Below are positions 22,256 through 28,330 of a DNA stretch of 28,330 nt, one piece after another. Made by a program: the position numbers and the translations under genes. Source of the DNA: Micavibrio aeruginosavorus (GTDB taxonomy: Bacteria > Pseudomonadota > Alphaproteobacteria > Micavibrionales > Micavibrionaceae); NCBI GenBank assembly GCA_003241285.1, contig QFOT01000011.1, positions 1 to 28,330 on the forward strand. The letters run 5' to 3'. The stretch's first letter is position 1. Each line of letters opens with the position of its first letter. The notes beneath the pieces were generated by a model. That model ran no database searches. It was given only the letters and a program-made list of their open reading frames with translations, and was not told where the DNA came from.

Positions 22256-24723
22256 TAAATCCCGCCTGTACCTGTTCCTGTCGGCGCGATAGACGTCGGT
22301 GCGTTCGGATTGGCATCCGGGTTCGGCTCCAGCATTTCAGACGCTGGCAAAGGTTCGTCAACCTGAAGATTTTCCGACGCGGTTGAGGATTTGATCGGGC
22401 CGTAATCAAGGTCGTTATTTGGCTCCGTTCCTGCAAGATAGGCTTCCCAGATTGCGTTCGGATCTGCCGGGCTTGTCGGGCGGCCTGTTGTTGCATTGAC
22501 CTGAACCATGCGGACGCCGGGTGGAATTCTGAACGGTGTCGGCGGCACATCTTTCAAGGCGGTTTCAACAAAGTCTTTAAAGATAGGCACGGCCGCACTA
22601 CCGCCGGTTTCTTTTTCGCCCAAGGATTTCGGCTCATCGAAACCGACGAAGACGCCAATGGCGAGATCGGGCGTGAAGCCGATAAACCAGGCGTCTTTGG
22701 AATCATTTGTCGTGCCGGTTTTTCCTGCTAAAGGAATATCCAGAGAAGCGAGTGCCTTACCGGTTCCGCGCTGAACGACGCCTTCAAGGATCGACACCAT
22801 TTGATAGCAGGTACGCGGATCGCCGATTTGCTCGCGCGTGTCTGGAATATCCGGCGTTGTCTGATCTTCCCAGCGAATTAGAGGGCCGCATCCGGCGCAT
22901 GGACGTTTATCAGCGTTCTCGACCGTGTCACCGTAGCGATCCTGTACGCGGTCAATAAAGACCGGCGAGATTTTCTTACCGCCATTGACGATCATGGCAT
23001 AGCCGGTTGTCAGCTTTAAAAGCGTGGTTTCGGTTGCGCCGAGCGCATTCGCCAGATGCGGTTTCATATTATCGTTCACGCCGAAATTCTTGGCATATTC
23101 GACGACTGTCTTAATGCCGATATCCTGAGCGAGGCGGATCGTCATCAGGTTACGTGATTTCTCGACACCGACGCGAAGCGGCGTTGGGCCGTAAGTTTTG
23201 CCCGTATAGTTCTCGGGGTTCCAGACATTACCGGCGGAATCCGTAAACGAGATTGGTGCATCGACGATCAACGAAGAAGGCGTGAAACCTTTGTCGAGAG
23301 CGGCCAGATAGATAAAGGGCTTGAACGCAGAGCCGGGCTGGCGCTGAGCCTGCGTGGCGCGGTTGAAAGAGCTCTCGGCAAATTTCCAGCCTCCTTGCAT
23401 GGCGAGCACGCGGCCCGATGCAGGTTCGATAGCAACTAACGCACCTTCGACGGTTGGAATTTGACGAAGGCCGTATTTGCCGGAATCGACATTCACTTCA
23501 TTGCGGTTTTCAACCGGCGGTTCGACCATGATGATGTCGCCCGCGCGAAGCGGCTTGCTGGCAACCCATTCAACATCTTTCGTCGTAAGTTGCCCGCGCG
23601 TGTCATCGCTGAGGCCAATATCGACACGTCCGCCTTTCGAAGAGAGAACCATGGCGAGGCGCCAGTTCTCCAGCATACCCGCCGGGCTTTGCGTATTGGT
23701 CAGCGTTGTCGTCCATGTATTGGACAGTTGATCGCGTTGCAGAGGACCGCGCCAGCCATGGCGGCGGTCATACAGCATCAGACCATCACGAAGGGATTTC
23801 TCTGCCGCGGCCTGCAAGGCCGGATCGACGCTGGTGCGCACCGACAGTCCGCCTTGCTTGACGCCCTCTAAACCAAATTTGGCGACAAGCTCGCGGCGCA
23901 CCTCTTCGGCGTAATACGGGGCGCTAACCACGTCGCTTTCATTGCGCGGAATGGTGACAAGCGGAGTTTCTGTTGCAGTCTTTGCTTCGGCGGCGGTTAT
24001 GAAGCCTTCGATGCGCATGCGCTCGATAACCCAGTTGCGCCTCGCCAGCGCGGCTTCATGGTTGCGCACCGGATGGTAATCGCTCGGCGCTTTGGGAAGG
24101 CCAGCCAGAAAAGCGGCTTCGGCAATGGTTAACTCATCGAGTGATTTGTTGAAATACTGGATACCGGCTGCCGCCACGCCATAAGAACGATAACCGAGGA
24201 AGATCTGGTTGAGATAAAGCTCGAGAATACGGTCCTTAGGAATGGCGTTCTCAATGCGGTAGGCCAAAATCGCTTCACGGATTTTGCGCTCATAGCTGCG
24301 CTCATTGGTGAGCAGGAAGTTTTTCACGACTTGCTGTGTGATGGTAGAGGCACCGACCTGGCGTCCGCCGCCGGAGCGGTTCTTGAAATTCGTAACGACA
24401 GCGCGTGCGACGGCAACCAGATCCACGCCTTTATGCTGATAGAAATTCTGGTCCTCGGCGGAGATAAAAGCATTCTTTACCAATGGCGGGATTTCATCGA
24501 TCGGCAGGAAGATGCGTTTCTCCTCTGCGAACTCAGCGAGAAAACGGCCATCCCCGGCATGGACGCGGGATACGACGGGCGGTTTGTAATCCTTGAGCTG
24601 GGAAAAGTCGGGAAGCGACTGGCCATATTTGTAGAAAACGGCCATCATGATAAGGACTCCGGCGATGGCTCCGAGAAAGCCCAAAGACATCATAAAAACC
24701 AGGAAACGACCGATGAATTTCAT
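22252..24723 (-). CDS. mrcA: Bifunctional penicillin-binding protein 1A
   Basis: Inner-membrane peptidoglycan synthase with glycosyltransferase and transpeptidase activities. In the 823-residue product an N-terminal membrane anchor (about 7-31) is followed by the GT51 domain. GT51 motifs are ISAEDQNFYQHKGVD with catalytic Glu90, GASTITQQ (about 124-131) and RKIREAILAYRIE. The transpeptidase has the SxxK motif Ser465-Ala-Phe-Lys468, Ser523-Arg-Asn525 and Lys668-Thr-Gly670. Class A PBP1a-type OB insertion lies between. A Pro/Thr-rich tail closes the protein. The start has no clear Shine-Dalgarno sequence. It is divergent from the dipeptidase gene at 24777. Confidence 0.96.
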   Translation of the reverse strand: MKFIGRFLVFMMSLGFLGAIAGVLIMMAVFYKYGQSLPDFSQLKDYKPPVVSRVHAGDGRFLAEFAEEKRIFLPIDEIPPLVKNAFISAEDQNFYQHKGVDLVAVARAVVTNFKNRSGGGRQVGASTITQQVVKNFLLTNERSYERKIREAILAYRIENAIPKDRILELYLNQIFLGYRSYGVAAAGIQYFNKSLDELTIAEAAFLAGLPKAPSDYHPVRNHEAALARRNWVIERMRIEGFITAAEAKTATETPLVTIPRNESDVVSAPYYAEEVRRELVAKFGLEGVKQGGLSVRTSVDPALQAAAEKSLRDGLMLYDRRHGWRGPLQRDQLSNTWTTTLTNTQSPAGMLENWRLAMVLSSKGGRVDIGLSDDTRGQLTTKDVEWVASKPLRAGDIIMVEPPVENRNEVNVDSGKYGLRQIPTVEGALVAIEPASGRVLAMQGGWKFAESSFNRATQAQRQPGSAFKPFIYLAALDKGFTPSSLIVDAPISFTDSAGNVWNPENYTGKTYGPTPLRVGVEKSRNLMTIRLAQDIGIKTVVEYAKNFGVNDNMKPHLANALGATETTLLKLTTGYAMIVNGGKKISPVFIDRVQDRYGDTVENADKRPCAGCGPLIRWEDQTTPDIPDTREQIGDPRTCYQMVSILEGVVQRGTGKALASLDIPLAGKTGTTNDSKDAWFIGFTPDLAIGVFVGFDEPKSLGEKETGGSAAVPIFKDFVETALKDVPPTPFRIPPGVRMVQVNATTGRPTSPADPNAIWEAYLAGTEPNNDLDYGPIKSSTASENLQVDEPLPASEMLEPNPDANPNAPTSIAPTGTGTGGIY

Positions 24724-24776
24724 AGCTATTTATATGGCATAAGACAGGCCGCTTATAAAGTGATATGAGGGAAAAG

Positions 24777-25406
24777 ATGAAGAAAATACCTGTTGAAGAT
24801 ATTGTCGCTTTTGCCCCGTTTTGCGGGATTTATCCTATTAAGGTTGATCCGGTTTATGCCAATGCAGATCATCCTGAAAACCACTTCGGGCAGATATATC
24901 ATAAACAGGCCCAAATCTGGGGTCATCGCGATCTGGTCAATATCGTGCTTTTAGCGGCGCAGCGTCTTAATGACGCGCAGGGCTGGACTCTCGTCATCAA
25001 AGATTGCCTGCGTACGGTGGAAGCGCAAGCCAGGATGATCGACACGCCAATTGTCAAAGCCAATCCGCACTGGATAGAGGAGCCAAGGTTTTTGTCAGGT
25101 CCCGGACAGGGCGGGCATCCGCGCGGCATGGCGGTCGATCTGGATGTAGAGGGCGTCGATTTCGGAACCGCTTTCGATCATTTTGGGCCAGAATCCCATC
25201 GGCTATATGAGTTGTCGGAAGAGGTTCGGCATAACCGGCAGATCCTTGAAGAAGCGATGGTCAAGGCCGCGAGTAATTTCAACCTGCCGATGTTACCCCT
25301 GCCACAGGAATGGTGGGATTTCCGCTTTCCGGCGAGCTATACGAATGAGTATGCTCCAATTAGCGATGATGACCTGTTGCCGCAGCAACGTATGACGAAG
25401 ACTTAA
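24777..25406 (+). CDS. D-alanyl-D-alanine dipeptidase-like (M15, VanX/DdpX family)
   Basis: Zinc dipeptidase family that cleaves D-Ala-D-Ala or related peptidoglycan fragments. ATG 24777 is chosen because GAGGGA lies upstream at 24767-24772; ATG 24765 is in frame but lacks this. In the 209-residue product, SGPGQGGHPRGMAVDLDV gives zinc ligands His114 and Asp121. The third-ligand motif, normally E-W-W-H, reads Glu178-Trp-Trp-Asp181-Phe, so an Asp stands where the family His is expected. The protein has no signal peptide and is probably cytoplasmic. It sits between PBP1a and mlaF, with alr nearby, in a cell-wall-flavoured region. Function is likely but the altered ligand leaves doubt. Confidence 0.82.
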   Translation: MKKIPVEDIVAFAPFCGIYPIKVDPVYANADHPENHFGQIYHKQAQIWGHRDLVNIVLLAAQRLNDAQGWTLVIKDCLRTVEAQARMIDTPIVKANPHWIEEPRFLSGPGQGGHPRGMAVDLDVEGVDFGTAFDHFGPESHRLYELSEEVRHNRQILEEAMVKAASNFNLPMLPLPQEWWDFRFPASYTNEYAPISDDDLLPQQRMTKT

Positions 25407-26197
25407 GCCGCTTTGGGGTTTAGGAACTCGGCGCGTTCGGTGATCGGGCCTGTCGCGCGGCCATGGATGAATTGCTCGACATAAGGATTGCCGGTGCGGT
25501 CAAGCTCGGAGACAGGGCCGTACCAGATGATGCGGCCTTCATAAATCATCGCGATATAATCGGCGATCTTGCGGGCAGACGCCATATCATGCGTGATCGA
25601 TAAAGCTGTTGCGCCTAAATCTTTAACGCATTTCACGATCAGGTCGTTGATGACGTCCGCCATGATCGGGTCGAGGCCGGTCGTCGGCTCATCAAAGAAA
25701 ATGATTTCCGGCGCTGTAGCAATGGCGCGGGCGAGCGATACGCGTTTTTGCATCCCGCCCGATAATTCTGCCGGGTAGAGATCGGCAACAGCCGCTCCGA
25801 GGCCTACGGCCTGTAATTTTTCAACAGCGATTTTGCGCGCCTCTGCTTTGTTCATTTTCTTGCCCTGGATCAGACCGAAAGCAACATTCTGCCAGACAGG
25901 AATAGAGTCGAAGAGGGCTCCGCCCTGAAAGAGCATGCCGAATTTGTTCATCACGACATCGCGGTCTTTCTGGCGAAGGCCGACTGTTTCCTGACCATCG
26001 ACAAGAATAGAGCCGCTATCGGGTTCGATAAGCCCTAGAATGGATTTAAGCGTCACGGATTTTCCGGTGCCGGAACCGCCGATGATAACGACGGATTTAC
26101 CTTCGGGCACTTCGAGATCTACGCCGTTCAGGACTTTCTTGCTGCCGAAAGCTTTCGTGACGCCGGAAAGTTTAATCTTAATTTTTTCATCACTCAT
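25403..26197 (-). CDS. mlaF: Phospholipid transport ABC ATPase, MlaF
   Basis: ATPase of the Mla system, which moves phospholipids between the inner and outer membranes and keeps the outer membrane asymmetric. In the 264-residue product the Walker A motif is GGSGTGKS (40-47), the Q-loop is near GMLFQGGALFDS, the signature is LSGGMQKR and Walker B is IIFFDEPTTGLDP, with the H-loop LSITHD. The GGALFDS segment is typical of MlaF. The start overlaps the mlaE stop by ATGA (26194-26197), indicating tight coupling. The stop interlocks with the convergent dipeptidase gene (TTAA). No mlaD follows directly, since the next gene is convergent. Confidence 0.94.
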   Translation of the reverse strand: MSDEKIKIKLSGVTKAFGSKKVLNGVDLEVPEGKSVVIIGGSGTGKSVTLKSILGLIEPDSGSILVDGQETVGLRQKDRDVVMNKFGMLFQGGALFDSIPVWQNVAFGLIQGKKMNKAEARKIAVEKLQAVGLGAAVADLYPAELSGGMQKRVSLARAIATAPEIIFFDEPTTGLDPIMADVINDLIVKCVKDLGATALSITHDMASARKIADYIAMIYEGRIIWYGPVSELDRTGNPYVEQFIHGRATGPITERAEFLNPKAA

Positions 26198-27000
26198 GAG
26201 AAAAATACCTGCGTCAGGAGATAATTGAAAATCAGGATCAGCATAGACGCGGACACAACAGCATTGGTCGTAGCGGTGCCAACGCCCTGTGCGCCGCGGC
26301 CTGAATTATAGCCGTGATAGCAGCCCATCAAGGTCACGAGGAAACCGAAGACTGCGGCTTTCGCTAAACCGGAGACGACATCAATGGTTTCAAGCACGTC
26401 CCATGTCTGTGTCAGATAACCGCCGGAGGAAAAACCGAGTACGTGAATGGAAACCAGATAGCCGCCATAGACGCCGATAATATCGCCGATCAGAACGAGG
26501 AGCGGCAGCATGAGCGTGCCGGCAATAATGCGCGGCACGACCAGATATTTCATCGGGTTGACGGAAAGGGTTGAAAGCGCATCGACCTGTTCGGTGACGC
26601 GCATCGTGCCGATCTCGGCGGCGATAGATGCGCCAACGCGGCCAGCAACCATCAGTCCTGCCAGAACAGGGGCCAGCTCCCGCGTGATGGACAAAACGAC
26701 AACAGAGGCAATCGCGCTCTCCGCATTAAAGCGGGCGAAGCCGGTATAGGATTGAAGCGCCAGCACCATGCCGGTAAAGAGCGCCGTCATGCCGACGACA
26801 GGCAAAGAGTAATAGCCGATATCGAGGAACTGGCGCAGAATATTGCGACCAAAATAGGGCGGAATAAATAAATGGGACAATGCCTGCCCGGCGAAAAAGG
26901 CAATCGCGCCAATGGACTGGAATAAACTCAAAATACTGGCGCCGACGGCGTTGAATATGTTGAAAACGGGGTTGGCTCTGCTTTGCTCGCTCATACCCAT
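26194..27000 (-). CDS. mlaE: Phospholipid transport permease, MlaE
   Basis: Membrane permease of the Mla phospholipid transporter, partner of MlaF. ATG 27000 (MGMSEQSRANP) gives 268 residues, close to the family length; a longer in-frame start at 27042 would run back into alr. The conserved region GRVGASIAAEIGTMRVTEQVDALSTLSVNPMKYLVVPR is present, with about five hydrophobic helices. It lies 4 bases after the alr stop and overlaps mlaF by ATGA, so alr, mlaE and mlaF appear to be one operon. Confidence 0.93.
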   Translation of the reverse strand: MGMSEQSRANPVFNIFNAVGASILSLFQSIGAIAFFAGQALSHLFIPPYFGRNILRQFLDIGYYSLPVVGMTALFTGMVLALQSYTGFARFNAESAIASVVVLSITRELAPVLAGLMVAGRVGASIAAEIGTMRVTEQVDALSTLSVNPMKYLVVPRIIAGTLMLPLLVLIGDIIGVYGGYLVSIHVLGFSSGGYLTQTWDVLETIDVVSGLAKAAVFGFLVTLMGCYHGYNSGRGAQGVGTATTNAVVSASMLILIFNYLLTQVFFS

Positions 27001-27004
27001 GGTT

Positions 27005-28078
27005 TTAACTGCCAGAAGACGTTTTGTAAATGCGTTCTGCACGGCGGCTTAGCGAAGTAAAAACCTCATATCCGATGGTCCCAAAGCTGGCTGCGAGTGC
27101 ATCGGCGCTCTGGGACGGGCCGATAACTTCCAGAAAATCGCCTTCATAAGGCGGGATGATATTAACCGGCAGGTTTGAAATATCGACGATAATCAGATCC
27201 ATCGAAACGCGCCCTACCACCGGACAGGGCTGACCCTGCCAGTAAAGTTTTGCCTGATTGCTGCCCGCTCTTAAGAAGCCGTCGGCATAGCCGAGGCTGA
27301 CCGTGGCGAGTTTCGCAGGCCTCTCGAATTTATAGGTTGCGCCATAACCCGCCGTTTCTCCTTCCTGCGATTCATGGATTTGCAGAACGCGGGTTTCAAG
27401 AGTTACAACGTTTTGCATCGGGTTTTCAAGTTCAGGCATCGGGTTTAATCCGTAGAGCGCCATGCCGGGGCGGACCATGTCGAAATGGTATTCAGACCCC
27501 AGATAAATGCCGGATGAATTGGCGAGGCTGTAGCGCATTAAAGGATAACGCGTTTCAATCGCCGCCAGTTCTTTTCGCTGTTGATCGTTTTTAGGATGGG
27601 CAGGATCATCGGCGCAAGCCAGGTGACTCATGATAAAGGCTGGCTGGTAATGGGCGCGTTCGAAGGCCTTGTCGAATTCATGGGGACGAAGGCCAAGACG
27701 ATTCATGCCGGTATCGACCTGCCAGAAACATCTTTTGCTGTAGGTCCAACGGTCAATTTCGTCGAGAGAGCAAAGAACGGGGATGATATCGTGCTCGAGA
27801 TATTCTTTTTCCGCGCCTCTGAAAAAACCGTTCAAGGTCGCGATCTTACGGTCGGTATGTTTGCGCAGCTCTATGGCTTCATCGATGGTCGCGACAAAAT
27901 AGGTGCGTACATTCGCGGCGTTGAGGGCCTTCGCAACTTGTTCTATGCCAAGCCCGTAGGCATCGGCCTTGACGACGGCGGTGACTTTGCAGGGCGGCAA
28001 AACAAGCGAGCGCATCGTCGTATAATTTTGCGCGAGCGCGTCGAGATCGACGGTAAGAAGGGAAGAAGCTGTTGTCAT
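27005..28078 (-). CDS. alr: Alanine racemase
   Basis: PLP-dependent interconversion of L- and D-alanine, feeding peptidoglycan synthesis. The PLP lysine lies in VVKADAYGLG (about residue 37 from ATG 28078). The substrate-side segments AGYGATYKF and TVSLGYADGFLRAG, and PVVGRVSMDLIIVDIS, are characteristic. With ATG 28078 the product is 357 residues and starts TTASSLLTVDLDALAQNY. An in-frame ATG at 28099 adds seven residues; it lies inside a dispersed repeat but overlaps the upstream ORF's stop as ATGA, so the start is uncertain. It is first in the alr-mlaE-mlaF unit. Confidence 0.94.
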   Translation of the reverse strand: MTTASSLLTVDLDALAQNYTTMRSLVLPPCKVTAVVKADAYGLGIEQVAKALNAANVRTYFVATIDEAIELRKHTDRKIATLNGFFRGAEKEYLEHDIIPVLCSLDEIDRWTYSKRCFWQVDTGMNRLGLRPHEFDKAFERAHYQPAFIMSHLACADDPAHPKNDQQRKELAAIETRYPLMRYSLANSSGIYLGSEYHFDMVRPGMALYGLNPMPELENPMQNVVTLETRVLQIHESQEGETAGYGATYKFERPAKLATVSLGYADGFLRAGSNQAKLYWQGQPCPVVGRVSMDLIIVDISNLPVNIIPPYEGDFLEVIGPSQSADALAASFGTIGYEVFTSLSRRAERIYKTSSGS

Positions 28079-28093
28079 GGCGCGCAATTTACC

Positions 28094-28180
28094 TGTCATG
28101 TCGAGCGAAGTCGAGACATCTCATCTAAATTCAGATGAGATCCCTCGGGCCGTTGCACTCTCTCGGGATGACAAAATTCT
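28094..28180. repeat. Composite dispersed palindromic repeat
   Basis: A segment bounded by TGTCAT on the left and ATGACA on the right. In the centre ATCTCATCT and AGATGAGAT form a 9-bp inverted repeat around AAATTC. The left arm contains TCGAGCGAAGTCGAGAC, and the right arm has CCCTCGGG and CTCGGGATGACA. It shares GAGAT-CC at the arm and the terminal ATGACA with the shorter repeats at 16584 and 18060. Such elements are common as dispersed copies in many bacterial genomes. Confidence 0.6.
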
Positions 28181-28330
28181 ATCTTATTTTTTTCATACAT
28201 CTCTTTATATTTCTCCAGCGTGATGCCCTGCCTGAGCATATCCAAGACCATGCGACGCTTTGCGCGTTCAATACGTTCGCGGGCTTTGCATTTTTTTAGG
28301 AATTGGCTTTGCAGGCGCAAAAGTTTTCGA
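28096..28330 (-). CDS. C-terminal part of an unknown basic protein, 5'-partial
   Basis: The frame is open to the window edge, so the gene begins outside. The visible part begins RKLLRLQSQFLKKCKARERI and continues with charged helical sequence (RIERAKRRMVLDMLRQGITLEKYKEMYEKNK), suggesting a coiled coil or DNA- or RNA-binding helix. From about 28180 the frame enters the dispersed repeat, which encodes the C-terminal residues HPERVQRPEGSHLNLDEMSR. The repeat-encoded tail probably replaced an original end. Family unknown. Confidence 0.4.
   Translation of the reverse strand, partial: RKLLRLQSQFLKKCKARERIERAKRRMVLDMLRQGITLEKYKEMYEKNKIEFCHPERVQRPEGSHLNLDEMSRLRST

Noticed and set aside
1..28330. tRNA, rRNA or CRISPR array
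   Set aside because: I found no cloverleaf, rRNA stretch or regularly spaced repeats on either strand by eye.

Overview
The window looks like a chromosomal segment of an alphaproteobacterium. Supporting signs are an rsmB-like gene between guaB and guaA, a SAM-II type riboswitch on a metF-metE operon, a mitochondrial-processing-peptidase-like M16 protease beside thrC, mlaE-mlaF beside alr, and YqgE/AlgH. Base composition is moderate. A Micavibrio-like or other deep alphaproteobacterial lineage is plausible, but that is inference. Most of the window is dense housekeeping sequence.

Layout. Positions 1-1001 hold the end of a small membrane protein gene and rlmE. Positions 998-4818 (minus) hold two tandem paralogous genes of unknown function. 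Positions 4902-9617 (plus) hold guaB with a good promoter, a small periplasmic protein, a terminator, an RsmB-family rRNA methyltransferase and an MscS channel. Positions 9614-12855 (minus) hold metF-metE behind a probable SAM-II riboswitch. Its promoter overlaps the divergent guaA promoter. guaA occupies 12958-14553.

Positions 14533-16031 are the anomalous part. The last codons of guaA are repeated downstream as a 19-bp perfect copy and an 11-bp copy. The copies delimit two AT-rich modules, each carrying one unknown membrane-protein gene. This looks like tandem insertion of small non-autonomous cassettes at the 3' end of guaA. A Nudix hydrolase gene follows.

Positions 16650-17773 (minus) hold an orphan arsH and a small lipoprotein gene. 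Positions 17774-18105 are non-coding, with several hairpins, a strong intrinsic terminator and a dispersed palindrome. Then come thrC, the M16 protease, dgkA and yqgE (minus), a Prx5-type peroxiredoxin, PBP1a (minus), a VanX-like dipeptidase, and the minus-strand group alr-mlaE-mlaF. The last 230 bases hold the C-terminal end of an unknown ORF that runs into a dispersed repeat.

Functional themes are purine nucleotide synthesis (guaB, guaA), methionine and threonine synthesis (metF, metE, thrC), rRNA methylation (rlmE, rsmB) and the cell envelope (PBP1a, dipeptidase, alr, mlaEF, dgkA, mscS). Five convergent gene pairs all have interlocked stop codons with exactly 4 bp of overlap, leaving no room for a terminator between them.
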